From an uncultured Clostridia bacterium (GTDB lineage: Bacteria; Bacillota_A; Clostridia; TANB77; CAG-508), in contig CANQEA010000012.1 in the NCBI GenBank assembly GCA_947594095.1, positions 1 through 24,475 on the forward strand: a stretch of DNA of 24,475 nucleotides, given 5' to 3'. Positions 1 to 10,700 of this stretch are shown here, piece by piece. A program made the position numbers and the translations under genes. Position 1 is the stretch's first letter. Each line of letters opens with the position of its first letter. Under the pieces are notes generated by a model. The model ran no database searches, was not told the DNA's origin, and saw nothing but the letters and a program-made list of their open reading frames with translations.

Positions 1-450
1 TATACTATGTATCGTCCAACAGAGGATAAATCATTTATGTCTAAAACAGAAATGGAAGAAAATATTGTATCTTTACTAGGTGGTAGAGTTGCAGAAAGCT
101 TAATTTTAAATGATATATCAACAGGTGCAAGTAATGACATTGAAAGAGCAACTAAAATTGCAAGGAGTATGGTTACAAAATATGGTATGAGTGATAGAAT
201 AGGAGCATTAATGCTTGGTTCTAATCAAGAAGAAGTATTTTTAGGAAGAGATTTTGCCCAGGCAAAAGAATATTCAGAAGAAACTGCTGCAATTATTGAT
301 GAAGAAACTAAAAAGATAGTAGATAATGGATATAACAGAGCAAAACAAATATTATCAGATCATGTAGATAAACTACATGCTGTAGCAGCAATCTTATTAG
401 AAAAAGAAAAAATCGAAGCAGAGGAATTCGAATCTATATTTAATGATTAA
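1..450 (+). CDS. ftsH: ATP-dependent zinc metalloprotease FtsH, C-terminal fragment
   Basis: The reading frame is open from base 1 (Tyr-Thr before the first Met at 7), so this is the 3' end of a longer gene cut by the window edge; the ATPase domain and HExxH zinc motif lie upstream. About 149 residues of the M41 peptidase domain are present. The stretch GGRVAESLILNDISTGASND followed by IERAT is the family hallmark, and its Asp (in ASND) is where the third zinc ligand is expected. MVTKYGMSDRIG and a helical, Glu/Lys-rich tail also match FtsH. FtsH is a membrane-anchored hexameric AAA+ protease that degrades misfolded membrane proteins and selected regulators. The protein ends in a short acidic tail (EFESIFND), and a hairpin follows the stop codon. 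Identification is secure; only the N-terminal part is unseen. Confidence 0.95.
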   Translation, partial: YTMYRPTEDKSFMSKTEMEENIVSLLGGRVAESLILNDISTGASNDIERATKIARSMVTKYGMSDRIGALMLGSNQEEVFLGRDFAQAKEYSEETAAIIDEETKKIVDNGYNRAKQILSDHVDKLHAVAAILLEKEKIEAEEFESIFND

Positions 451-454
451 TACA

Positions 455-478
455 AAGCCCTAAATAACTTTAGGGCTT
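455..478 (+). terminator. Perfect 10-bp hairpin after ftsH
   Basis: Arms AAGCCCTAAA and TTTAGGGCTT pair perfectly around a TAAC loop, five bases after the ftsH stop codon. There is no proper U-tract after it (only TTGT), so it may be a weak or partial terminator or an mRNA-stabilising hairpin. The ribosome binding site of the next gene starts 10 bases later. Confidence 0.5.
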
Positions 479-509
479 GTAGGCATATAAGGAAGGAATG
501 AAATTTATT

Positions 510-2330
510 ATGACTAAAGAAACAATAGAACAAATTAATAAATTACTAGAAACTATGCCAAATAATGAACAAACGGAAGAACTAATCCAAGATATAAAAC
601 ATGCAATATCAATAGGTGATGATGGTAGAGTTTTAGCTTTAATAAACGAGTTACAAAAAAGTAGGACGAGCATTCCAAAATTTGAAAGCAAAAGCTATGA
701 ACAAGAGTTTAATGAAAATGAGCAAGAGGATGAAAGCGATGAAAATGATGAAGAATATAACGAAGAAGAAATAAACACAGAATATATAGATGAAGAAGAA
801 CAAGAAGTAAAAACCATTTATCCTAGAAAATTAAGCAATTTTAATTTAGAAAAAACATACATAGGGCTTTTATTAAATAATCCGAGCAGTATAGTAAAAT
901 ACTATGTTTTATATGAAGATTGTTTTTTTGAAGACCCAGAAATGTTAAACTTATACAAAAGCATTTTATTTACGGATGGTGGAAGTTATACTCCAGAAAT
1001 TGCAAAGAATGGATTTAATTTTCCAAATATGACAGAGCAAGTTTATAAGATGAAATATGATTTGAAAAATAGTATAGACCCAGATGACTATAATATGGAA
1101 AACGTATATGTTGAACTTATGAAGCTCTTTTTACTTAGAAAAAGTTATCTTGAAATACCTATTAAAGATATACAAGATAAAGTAATTGAAATTACGGATT
1201 ATAAATTATATAGCAAAATGTCAATAGAAGAAGTTGAAAGTGCAATAAATCAGGTAAATGTAACAAGCAAGTTTAAGCAAGCGATATTAAATAAAGGACT
1301 TACAAAATTTTTAGAAGAAGGTGCAAACAATTTGACAGAAGGTTTGCCTATGCCATTTCCTAATTTAACGAGTGTATTTAAAGGAATAAGAAAAGGGGAA
1401 ACTATGGCATATGCAATGCCATCAAATGCAGGAAAAAGTAGATTTACAATAAATATGGCAGCATATACAGCATTTGTAAATAAAAAGAAAGTACTTGTAA
1501 TTTCAAATGAGATGTCTGAAGAAAAAATGAGACTTTGCTTAATTACAACGATTTTAAATCATCCTGAAATACAAAAAATTCATGGAGTAAAAATACATAA
1601 GTCAGAAGGAGAATTATTAGAATTTAAATTTAGACCAGATAATCCAAGTGAAGTTGAAGTAGATGAAGATGGATTTGTTAAAAGACAAGAAAAAGAAACT
1701 CAAAGACAGTTTGCAAAAAGATTAGCAGGTATTTCAACTGAGTTTAATGAGGTTATAAAAGCAACAAATTGGGTAGACCAAGAGATTAATAACTCAATTT
1801 ATTTTATAAATATAACAGATCATACGAATGAAGAACTTCAAAAAGTAATTATCAATTTTTATTACAAAGAAAAAATTCAATATGTATTTTATGATACATT
1901 AAAAACAGATACTGCAAACATTGGTATAGGAGAAGAATTAAAGAAAACTGCAACAATTCTTTCAAATATAGCTCAAAACTTTGAAATCTTTATATTTGCA
2001 ACTCTACAGCTAACAGAAAGTAGCACTTTGCCAATAAATCTAACAATTAATGATTTAGCTGTAAGTAGAACGGTTAAAGAAGTACTAGACACATTATGTT
2101 TATTAAAACAAATAAATAGAGAAAACTTAAAAGACTATGAATATTCTTTAAAAGAGGTAGATACAAAGTTTTATGATTTAGAAAAATCAGATGATCCAGA
2201 TGTAAGATACTATGCTTGTGTTGTAGATAAAAACAGAGCGGGAGCTAAACCTAAACTTTTGTTTAAACTAAATTTAGCATATAATAGTTGGGAAGAATTA
2301 GGGTTCCTAAGATTAAAGAGTGAAAAGTAG
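510..2330 (+). CDS. DnaB/RecA-fold ATPase (replicative-helicase-like), function unassigned
   Basis: This 606-residue protein has a DnaB-like C-terminal ATPase domain. Visible motifs are a Walker A (PSNAGKS, Lys about 309), a Walker B-like strand ending YVFYD (Asp about 462) and a DKNRAG motif (Arg about 576) that resembles the DnaB arginine-finger/KNR region. The N-terminus differs from housekeeping DnaB. It starts with about 55 helical residues, then a very acidic low-complexity linker (about 60-105), then a helical domain that could replace the DnaB primase-interaction domain. A charged insertion lies between Walker A and B. I chose the ATG at 510 because the AAGGAAGGA ribosome binding site (489-497) abuts the in-frame ATG at 498 and leaves it no spacing. 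It probably acts on DNA as a hexameric ring, but whether in replication, repair or a mobile-element role cannot be told. No phage or plasmid genes adjoin it. Confidence 0.75.
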   Translation: MTKETIEQINKLLETMPNNEQTEELIQDIKHAISIGDDGRVLALINELQKSRTSIPKFESKSYEQEFNENEQEDESDENDEEYNEEEINTEYIDEEEQEVKTIYPRKLSNFNLEKTYIGLLLNNPSSIVKYYVLYEDCFFEDPEMLNLYKSILFTDGGSYTPEIAKNGFNFPNMTEQVYKMKYDLKNSIDPDDYNMENVYVELMKLFLLRKSYLEIPIKDIQDKVIEITDYKLYSKMSIEEVESAINQVNVTSKFKQAILNKGLTKFLEEGANNLTEGLPMPFPNLTSVFKGIRKGETMAYAMPSNAGKSRFTINMAAYTAFVNKKKVLVISNEMSEEKMRLCLITTILNHPEIQKIHGVKIHKSEGELLEFKFRPDNPSEVEVDEDGFVKRQEKETQRQFAKRLAGISTEFNEVIKATNWVDQEINNSIYFINITDHTNEELQKVIINFYYKEKIQYVFYDTLKTDTANIGIGEELKKTATILSNIAQNFEIFIFATLQLTESSTLPINLTINDLAVSRTVKEVLDTLCLLKQINRENLKDYEYSLKEVDTKFYDLEKSDDPDVRYYACVVDKNRAGAKPKLLFKLNLAYNSWEELGFLRLKSEK

Positions 2331-2351
2331 CTAAAAACGCCTTAAATTCTG

Positions 2352-2380
2352 TTGACATATTATGGAAAGTATGGTATTAT
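2352..2380 (+). promoter_or_regulatory. Strong sigma-A-type promoter for the small surface protein
   Basis: TTGACA (2352-2357), a 17-bp spacer and TATTAT (2375-2380) form a near-consensus promoter about 60 bases upstream of the next start codon. It makes the following gene a separate transcription unit from the ATPase. Confidence 0.8.
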
Positions 2381-2441
2381 TAATAAGTGAAGTAAAAATA
2401 AAATTTTATAAATAAAATAATAAAAAATAGGAGGATTTTTT

Positions 2442-2765
2442 ATGAAGAAAATAATTTCAACAATAATTTTATTTACTTTAGTTGTTATGAATGTATTTAG
2501 CCATACTTCTGTTTTAGCAGCAAATACAACACAAAGTGAACAAGAAGAATTAACAGTACAAGAGCTTTTAAAAGAAGAATCACCAAAAACCGAAACACCA
2601 AAAGAGGAGCCTACTAAACAAGAAACACCAACACCAAGTGTTACTCAAAAAGTCATTCCAAAAACAGGAGAGAGTGATATATTACATAATTTATTAGCGG
2701 TTTCAGTCGTATTAGTACTTGCATCAGGTGTTAGATTAATTTATTATAAAAGGTGCGAAAAATAA
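2442..2765 (+). CDS. Small sortase-anchored surface protein (IPKTG motif)
   Basis: This 107-residue protein has every part of a Gram-positive cell-wall-anchored precursor. Residues 1-27 are a signal peptide (Lys-Lys, hydrophobic core, cleavage likely after VLAA). Residues 28-70 are a Glu/Pro/Thr-rich spacer with near repeats (PKTETPKEEPTKQETPTPS). Then come IPKTGES (72-78), a hydrophobic segment (about 83-101) and the basic tail YYKRCEK. IPKTG is a recognised variant of the LPXTG sortase signal. The mature secreted part is only about 45-50 disordered residues, so it could be a spacer, a decoy or a pilin-like accessory rather than a folded adhesin. An AGGAGG ribosome binding site at 2431-2436 is well spaced. 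No sortase gene is visible in the window. The class of protein is clear; the role is unknown. Confidence 0.8.
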   Translation: MKKIISTIILFTLVVMNVFSHTSVLAANTTQSEQEELTVQELLKEESPKTETPKEEPTKQETPTPSVTQKVIPKTGESDILHNLLAVSVVLVLASGVRLIYYKRCEK

Positions 2766-2779
2766 TTCTGTAAATGAGG

Positions 2780-2818
2780 GATTTTGATGATTATCAAATC
2801 AAAAAGATTTCTCTTTTT
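2780..2818 (+). terminator. Two short hairpins ending in a U-tract
   Basis: A bulged hairpin (2780-2800) is followed at once by a 7-bp hairpin (AAAAAGA 2801-2807 with TCTTTTT 2812-2818, loop TTTC). The second arm serves as the T-tract. It probably terminates the small surface protein transcript. The A/T-rich stretch 2819-2926 holds nothing else that I recognise. Confidence 0.55.
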
Positions 2819-2926
2819 CGCTTTATATAAATTTATAAAATTTAATAATATTTAAAAAATATAATAAAAATTAATTCTTGTTTCTAAAAATAAATTGAAA
2901 AATAATTACATAAAAGGGAAATTATG

Positions 2927-2955
2927 TTGATTTTTCTTGAAAAATATGTTATTAT
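2927..2955 (+). promoter_or_regulatory. Promoter of the giant surface-protein operon
   Basis: TTGATT (2927-2932), a 17-bp spacer and TATTAT (2950-2955) lie about 60 bases before the start codon at 3015. An AAGGAGG ribosome binding site follows at 3003-3009. Its -10 matches that of the small surface protein promoter at 2375. Confidence 0.7.
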
Positions 2956-3014
2956 AGTATATAGAGGGAGTTTTTATAACAAATACAAATATGTTATACA
3001 ATAAGGAGGATTAT

Positions 3015-6000
3015 ATGAAAAGTAAAATTGGAAAAATTACAATCACAATAATGCTAATATTAGCTATGACATTGTCAAATCTAATTTTTATAGGACAGGC
3101 TATTGCAAGTTCAATATTAGAGGCAACAAATGATTCAAATGTAGAATTTGGTGCTTATTTTAAAGGAGACTCTGAAAATATTCAAAAAGAGTTAGAAATA
3201 ACATCAAATGATTTAGAAGCTAATTTATATTTTGATATAAATATAAAAAATGGAGGATATTTCAATGGTATGATTGAAATAGACAATTCTAATTTTACAT
3301 TTAAAGAGTCAAGTAGTGAATATGTAAAAACAGTAGAAGCAAATAAAATATACTTGAATCAAATAAATGCAGGTGAAGATGTAGAAATACCTGTAGTAGT
3401 TAAACTACAAAAAGATGAACTATATGATTTGAGTCTACTTAACAAAGAAACAAATATAAAAATAGAAGGTACATATAAAAACAGTGAACAAAAAGATAGC
3501 TCTATCAAAGCTACGAGAACAGTAACATTAAAAGTTGTTAGTGGAGATGCTAATATAGAAACTAATGTTGATGTTTTAACTAACAAAGTGTTAAAAGTGG
3601 CAGGAGAAGAGAAAAGAGTTATTCAGATAGCAATTGATAATGTTTTTAATTCATATCCTGTTAAAGAGTTTAATATTGAGATTATGACTCCAGCAGTAGA
3701 TGGGGAATTACCTGAAATACTAACAAATGCACAATTTAATAATATGACAGATATGCATTCAGAAAGTAGTGATACAAAAACAACAATTAAGCTAACAAAT
3801 AATTCTTCTAACGAAAACAAAGTAATATGGAAAAATGATGGCAAGGATAGAGTAGTAATAACATATTTGTATGATAAAAATACAGAAATAGGAGAATTAC
3901 AATTTACACCAAAAGTAGAAGCAGTTTTATATGATAATTCTAAATTAGTACAACAAGACAAATCAGCAGTAGTAAGTGAAGAGAAAGAATCAATTGTAAC
4001 AGTGGATTCAGTAAGTACAGAAAAAGAAATCTATAAAGGCAAATTATATAACAAAACTGAAAGAAGTATTAAAACAAATACAAAAGTAAATTTAAATTTA
4101 GCTAATGTAATAGAAGATATTAGTATAACAGAGGAAAAACCAAGTTTTGCAAACGAAGATGGAGAAAAATTTGATACTAATGTTTATTATAGTGAAACAG
4201 TTCTTTCAAAAGCAGATTTAATAAATTTATTAGGAGACAATGGAACATTAGATATTTATGACATATCAGATGATAAAATAATTTTACTAGAACAAATTAC
4301 ATCTGACAGTGAAGCAGATGAAAATGGTAATATTGTTATAAATTATCCAAGTGATGTAACAAAAGTACAATATGAAATAAATGAAGTACAAAAAGAAGGT
4401 ACTTTGAATATTTTAAGTACAAAGGTATTTGTTGATAATGGAAGAGATATTGTAAAAGGTAGTACCAATATTGTTAATACTGTTACTGGATCTTATTCAT
4501 TAGAGGAAGATACTGAAATACGAAAATTAGAAGATGCAGTAAATGTTATTAAATTAAAAGATACACAAACAAAAGCATTATTGCAGATTAATAAAAATAA
4601 ATTATCTACAGTAGCTAAAAACGAAAATATTGAAATAAGAGCGATCTTAAAATCAGACTCAGAGGAATATGATTTATATAAAAATCCTAAATTAGAAATA
4701 ATTTTACCAATTGAAGTACAAGAATTAGAAATAAACTCTGCAAATTTAATGTATGCTCAAGAAGAAATTAAAATTTCTAAAGTTGAAAAAGGATTAAATG
4801 ATGAGGGCAAAAAAGTTATCAATATTCAATTAGAAGGAGAACAAACAGAATATTTAGGTAATATTAGCCAAGGAATACAAGTAATTATAAATGCTGATAT
4901 AGTAATGGCAAAGAACATATCTTCTCAAGATGTTCAACTTGAAATGAAATATACAAATGAAAATGGATCAGAAGAACAATACGAAACAAATTTACCAATT
5001 AAAGTAACATCTAAATATGGATTAATATTGTATAAGGCAATAAGTGATTTTAACAATGAAAATGAAAAAATAGATACTATTTCAGCTAACTTAAATGGAA
5101 CTCTAGACACTGATAATGAAGAAAAAGATGCAAATACTACATTAGAACTTATCAATAATTATGATTCTGAAATAAACAACATAGAAGTAACTGTAAATTT
5201 AAATCAAGAAATCAATAAAGAAGAAATAATAGCATCTATAAATAAAGACGTTAATGTTAGTAATGATAATGTAGAAGTGTATTATGATGAGCAACAAGAC
5301 AATGTTCAGTCATATAAACTTGTGCTTAAAGAACCTCTACAAGTGGGAGAAAAATGTACTATAGACTATGATTTAAACATACCTGGAAGTATGCAAAATA
5401 ATGAAGAAATTATACAAGATATAAAAACTAATTATACATATATGAATCAAAAGATGACAGATGATTCTAAGATTATACTTTCAACATCACAAGATTTATC
5501 GTCAGAAGAAGAAATAGAAAAAGTAAACTCATTAGAAGAAACAATAGATGGAATAGGAAATGTAAAAATTACAACAATATCAGGAAATAAAGAATTAGAA
5601 GAAGGACAAGAAATCTATGAAGGACAATCTGTTAAATATATAGTTGAAATTACAAACGAAACTGAAAATACAATAAATAATTTAACTATGAAAGCTGAAA
5701 TGCAAAATGCTAATGTGTATGATTATGAAGAGGGAGAATTCCTAGATAGTCGAGATATGGACAATATGATAAAATATACACGTTTAAAAGAGATGGAAGG
5801 CCAAACAGAAATTACTAGAGAAGTTGGAACACTAGAACCTGGAGAAACCAAAACAATAGATTATCAAGTTGCAGCTTTAGATAGTGGAGTATTAACAGGA
5901 GATATTAAATTATATACTGAGGAAAAAGAATATGAAACTATAAAAACAATCTCTAATAATATTGTAAATGGCGATTTGAAAATCAGTATGAGTAATAACT

Positions 6001-7775
6001 CAATAGAAGAAGTAATATTAACAAATGAAGACAGATTTTCTGTTAATATGAAAATGAAAAATCTAACACAAAGCAAACTTGAAAATGCTACTGCATATAT
6101 TAGTATTCCAGAAGAAGTAAATGTTGAAGAAATTATAACAGACAAAGAAGGAATAACTTTAAATGGTAATAATTTAAACATAGAATCAATAGACGCTGGA
6201 GAAACAATTGATATTACTTTATGGTTAAAAGTAAAAGGACAAGAAGAAGTAACTAAAAATACAAATATCACACTATATTATTTAGTATCACAAAATGATA
6301 ATATATATACATCAAACCAAATATATAAAAAGGTTGAGGTAGATAAGACTAAAATACAAATTCAACAAGAAGTAAGTGTAAATCCAGAAGAAATGATACA
6401 AACTGGAGACGAACTAGTATATACATTTAACATAACAAATGAGGCACAAGAACCTGTAGAAATTATTTTCAGAGATTATGTTCCAAGTGCTGCTACAATA
6501 CAAAGAGCATATTATGAGATAGATGGAGAAACTCATACAATAGAGTTATCAGAAGAAAACAAAATTCTTATAGAAAAATTAAATGTAAGTGGTTCTTTAA
6601 AAGTTGTAATAGAAACACTAATAGATGAGCAAAAATCTGCATTAAGCAAAATAACAAATACTGGTGAGGTAGAGTATACAAATGGAATAATCAAATCTAA
6701 TCAAGTAACACATACTCTAAAAAATATATATCAAGAGGAAAAGAAAAAAGAAGAACTAGAAAAAGAAATAGCTAAAAACTCTATTTCTGGAACAGTATGG
6801 GTTGATGCTAATGCAAATGGACAAAGAGATGATAACGAAAATACAGTACAAGGAGTAGACGTTGAATTATTAAGTACTACAGGAGAATCAACACAAAATG
6901 AACACGAAATAGATATGATGATGACTACAGACGAAGATGGAAAATATATTTTTGAAAATATTCCAGATGGTGAATACATAGTTGTAATTTACTACGATAA
7001 TAGTAAATATGAACTAACACAATATAAGAAAGATTCAGTAGAAGAAAGCATAAATTCAGATGTTGTAGAAAAAGAAATGTATGATACTGTAGTGGCTATA
7101 ACAGACATAATTGAAGTAAATGGATCAAATTACACTAATATAGATGCAGGATTAATTGAAAGAGGAAAATTTGATTTACATACTGAAAAATATATAACTA
7201 AAATAATTGCACAAAATGATCTAGGTACAGGTGTAAATGAATATAAGGATACACATATAGCCAAAGTTGAAATACCTGCAAAATATATGCTAAATACAAC
7301 TGTTATTGTAGAATATTCAATTAAAATTACAAATGAAGGAGAAATAGCTGGATATGCGAACGACATTGTAGATTACATGCCAAATGATTTAACATTTAGC
7401 TCAGAACTAAACAAAACATGGTATGTTGGAACAGATGGACAATTACATAATACAAGTTTGTCAAACGAAATAATAAATCCAGGAGAAACTAAAGAATTAA
7501 CTCTAACTTTAACTAAAGTAATGACAAATAATAATATAGGTACTTCAAATAATATTGCAGAAATTGCAAAAGATTATAACGATCTAGGAATACAAGACAT
7601 AGATTCAACTGCAGGAAATAAACAACAAGATGAGGATGATATGAGTATGGCTCAAGTTATTATCTCTATTCAGACTGGTAGTGAAGTAACAATTGGAATA
7701 TTCATTTTAATAGTTATAATTATAGGAGTATTAATAATAACAAGAATATATTATAAAAAGAGAAAGGAGGTATAG
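3015..7775 (+). CDS. Giant secreted surface protein A: beta-domain repeats, SdrD-B-like domain, membrane anchor
   Basis: This 1586-residue protein starts at the ATG 3015, five bases after AAGGAGG; the in-frame ATG at 2991 has no such site. Residues 1 to about 32 are a signal peptide. Most of the protein is Asn/Glu/Thr-rich beta-sheet sequence with many segments of the form 'tNetenti.n' typical of DUF11-like or CARDB-like extracellular repeats (clear near residues 860 and 1125). At about 1256-1380 an SdrD-B-like domain is clear: ISGTVWVDANANGQRDDNEN, a Ca-loop-like turn, then GKYIFENIPDGEY. A further beta domain at about 1400-1500 has counterparts in the downstream protein. The end is a membrane helix (about 1559-1578) and the tail YYKKRKEV, preceded by IQTGSE, which may be a degenerate sorting motif. 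It is co-transcribed with the next gene (1-base gap). Likely a stalk-like adhesin; ligand unknown. Confidence 0.8.
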   Translation: MKSKIGKITITIMLILAMTLSNLIFIGQAIASSILEATNDSNVEFGAYFKGDSENIQKELEITSNDLEANLYFDINIKNGGYFNGMIEIDNSNFTFKESSSEYVKTVEANKIYLNQINAGEDVEIPVVVKLQKDELYDLSLLNKETNIKIEGTYKNSEQKDSSIKATRTVTLKVVSGDANIETNVDVLTNKVLKVAGEEKRVIQIAIDNVFNSYPVKEFNIEIMTPAVDGELPEILTNAQFNNMTDMHSESSDTKTTIKLTNNSSNENKVIWKNDGKDRVVITYLYDKNTEIGELQFTPKVEAVLYDNSKLVQQDKSAVVSEEKESIVTVDSVSTEKEIYKGKLYNKTERSIKTNTKVNLNLANVIEDISITEEKPSFANEDGEKFDTNVYYSETVLSKADLINLLGDNGTLDIYDISDDKIILLEQITSDSEADENGNIVINYPSDVTKVQYEINEVQKEGTLNILSTKVFVDNGRDIVKGSTNIVNTVTGSYSLEEDTEIRKLEDAVNVIKLKDTQTKALLQINKNKLSTVAKNENIEIRAILKSDSEEYDLYKNPKLEIILPIEVQELEINSANLMYAQEEIKISKVEKGLNDEGKKVINIQLEGEQTEYLGNISQGIQVIINADIVMAKNISSQDVQLEMKYTNENGSEEQYETNLPIKVTSKYGLILYKAISDFNNENEKIDTISANLNGTLDTDNEEKDANTTLELINNYDSEINNIEVTVNLNQEINKEEIIASINKDVNVSNDNVEVYYDEQQDNVQSYKLVLKEPLQVGEKCTIDYDLNIPGSMQNNEEIIQDIKTNYTYMNQKMTDDSKIILSTSQDLSSEEEIEKVNSLEETIDGIGNVKITTISGNKELEEGQEIYEGQSVKYIVEITNETENTINNLTMKAEMQNANVYDYEEGEFLDSRDMDNMIKYTRLKEMEGQTEITREVGTLEPGETKTIDYQVAALDSGVLTGDIKLYTEEKEYETIKTISNNIVNGDLKISMSNNSIEEVILTNEDRFSVNMKMKNLTQSKLENATAYISIPEEVNVEEIITDKEGITLNGNNLNIESIDAGETIDITLWLKVKGQEEVTKNTNITLYYLVSQNDNIYTSNQIYKKVEVDKTKIQIQQEVSVNPEEMIQTGDELVYTFNITNEAQEPVEIIFRDYVPSAATIQRAYYEIDGETHTIELSEENKILIEKLNVSGSLKVVIETLIDEQKSALSKITNTGEVEYTNGIIKSNQVTHTLKNIYQEEKKKEELEKEIAKNSISGTVWVDANANGQRDDNENTVQGVDVELLSTTGESTQNEHEIDMMMTTDEDGKYIFENIPDGEYIVVIYYDNSKYELTQYKKDSVEESINSDVVEKEMYDTVVAITDIIEVNGSNYTNIDAGLIERGKFDLHTEKYITKIIAQNDLGTGVNEYKDTHIAKVEIPAKYMLNTTVIVEYSIKITNEGEIAGYANDIVDYMPNDLTFSSELNKTWYVGTDGQLHNTSLSNEIINPGETKELTLTLTKVMTNNNIGTSNNIAEIAKDYNDLGIQDIDSTAGNKQQDEDDMSMAQVIISIQTGSEVTIGIFILIVIIIGVLIITRIYYKKRKEV

Positions 7776-7776
7776 A

Positions 7777-10700
7777 ATGTTAAAAGATAAAAGTATAATA
7801 AGAACAATAGTTATTGGTTTAATAGTTATTACAGGAGTTATAGCATTATTAGTTAATTTTAGCCAGGCGGGATTTGTAGATAATAATGCAAATATTTATG
7901 ATAATGATTTAGCATGGCAAATTGCTAATTGGGGAGTTGACACTTGGTTTACTCGTGACGCGAATGACTTAATTGGAAAAGAATTAAATGTGTATCATGC
8001 ATCTTCTAAAAACCAAGCAACCATAAGACAGAAATCTGCATATTGTCTAAATAGTCATGGTCAGACTGAAGGAGGAAATATATATAAAATATTAAACATT
8101 ATAGATGTAGATGTTAATATGGGAGATTATATAGATGGAAAACCGGGTATTACAACAGTTTATGGTGGATCAGAAGGTAATGTTTGGAGCTCAACTACTG
8201 GAAATAAAGTTACAGACGATTCAGAAGGAAAATATGCATCAGAGGGAACAGATCATGCTATAGAATTAGCATATTTAGCAGCTAATGCTTTTGCAAATGG
8301 AGAAACTAAAGTCGTAGAAAATTCAGGTCATGTTGATGGAGCTTATAAATTAGCACTTCAAATGTCGTATATGAAATACTTTAATAATTTAATTAAGCAA
8401 GAAGAAGAAGGCGGTATTGGTTTAAGTTTTACGCTTAAGCCTGATTTAGATTTAACCGGGTGGCATGAATCAACACGTGCTCAACAAGAAGCAGCTTACA
8501 ATTATGCCCAAAAATTAAAAAACTATCGCTTTATAGATAAAAGTGTAAAAGGACAACAATCAATTACATATAATGCAGAAAAAGACATTACTTATATAGG
8601 ACCTTATCAATTAGGAATACAAGAAACAACAGCAGAAGCATTCAGAATAAATGATGGAAACATACAAGCAGAAGGATTTACTGAATACTTAGGGGGAGAT
8701 TTAGTTACAGATGTAAAAACTTTACCAAATTCAAAGGATTTCTATATTGGAATAAAAGGTAACAAACAAAATGAAATCTATAATGTACAAGTAATAAGTT
8801 GGACTACGAGTGGTTTGGCTAGTGCAAGATTAGCGTTTCTTCAAGTTAATGGAGGACAAAACTTAGTTTTATATGGTGGTAAACTTCAAGATAAACAAGC
8901 TATTGTAAATCTACCACTTCCTTCTTCTGATACTTTAAGAATTAAAAAGGTAGATGCTACTACTAGAGCAACGCTTGCCAATGTTGGATTTAAATTAAAA
9001 CAAGATTCTACTGGATTATATGCACAACAGAAATTAGATGGAACTATAACTTATGTATCATCTAGTGCTGCAACTGAATTTAAAACACAATCAAATGGTA
9101 TATTAGAAATAAAAGGCCTACAAGCGGGAACATATTCTTTATATGAAACGAAAAATCCAAACAAAGGTTATCAATTTGATAAAACAGTACCAGTAATTAG
9201 TGTATCTGTGCCAACAGCTGGAATGCAAGTAGTAGAAAATCATAAAGACCAACAATTAACTTTAACTATTATAAAAGAAGGATGGAATGCAACTGAAACG
9301 AGCTTTTTAGAATATCTTAAAGATGTAGAATTCATAATACAAGATGCAACAACAGATGAGTATATTGCCGGAATAACAAATGGAGAGATACAGTATACTA
9401 CAAATATAAATAAAGCTAAGAAATATACAACAAATAGTAAAGGAAAAGTTGTTATAGAAGGATTAGAATCAAGAAAATATAATATCTATGAAATTAATAA
9501 TCCTAATTCAAATTATATTAAAGATGTGGTTTCTTATTCGAAACCTGTAAAAACAGTTTATCTAAGTCAAAGCTCAAAAGAAGTAAAGATCATAAACAGA
9601 AAAAGATCAAATCCTCCACCTAATCATAAGGATGAAGGAGATGCTACGATTTCTGGTTATGTATGGCTAGATGGTGTACCAGAAAATAAATTAAGTACAA
9701 GAGATGATGTATATAGTGGAGAGGCTAATGGTGATAAAAAATTAAGTGGTATCAAAGTAGTTCTAATGAATGGAACAAATAAAGTAAAAAGTGTGACAAC
9801 AAACAATGAGGGAGAATATGAATTTACAGGATTAAGTAAAAGTGAACTAAAAAAATACCATATTGAATTTGAATATGATGGATTAAAATATACAAGTGTA
9901 AAATCAAATATTAATATAGATAGTGGCTCTAAAGCATCAGAAACAAGCGCTTCTAGAGAAGAACTAAATAAGAAATTTAATTCTATTGAGGGAACAGGAG
10001 GATATACTGGTATAAGTAAAAATAGTGATAATGTTAAAACATTTGATTTAACTTATACAGAAGCTTCTCACAAGGCAATAGATGTTAAAACGAATGAAAC
10101 TCCAATTGCGATTGCTTCAACTGATGAAGCGGGCTTTAAAATCAGTAGTCACACAACACCAGAAGATGCAGATGATGATGAAGATGTTTATGTTAAAAAT
10201 GTAAATCTTGGATTATACATTAGACCACAACCTGACTTGAGTTTAGGGTCAGATATTCAATCTGTAAAAGTTGTAGCTAATGGAAAAGAACATGTTTATG
10301 AATATTCAAAGAGATACAATAATCAAGGTGAATTAACTTCATATGGTGTAGAATATGAAGATGCATATCTTCGCAATACTTATGAAGCACCGGTTTACAG
10401 AGCTGATTGGACAGCAGGTATGGAAAACAATAATTGGACATCAAAAATAGACTTTGGTGTATATGTAACATATTGTATTAATGTAAGTAATGAATCTTCT
10501 GTATTAGACGCAAAAGTTAATAGTATTATAGATTACTTTGATGAAAGATATGCGGTAATTAAGATTGGAACAAGCTATGACAAAGGAAATATTACAGGAG
10601 GAGAAATTCCTACACCAAGAAGTGAAAGATCAAATGTACAAGGATATAGTAAGATAGTAATTCCAACAAATATGGATATTGAACATGGTAAAAATAATAA

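Noticed and set aside
498..509. ATG at 498 as start of the DnaB-like gene
   Set aside because: It directly abuts the AAGGAAGG site with no spacing; the ATG at 510 fits better.
2991..3014. ATG at 2991 as start of giant protein A
   Set aside because: No ribosome binding site before it, while AAGGAGG lies inside this extension just before ATG 3015, and the signal peptide begins there.
3359..7366. Several minus-strand open frames of 73-135 codons opposite protein A
   Set aside because: Ser/Phe/Val-rich mirror translations of a Glu/Asn-rich gene, without ribosome sites; typical shadows.
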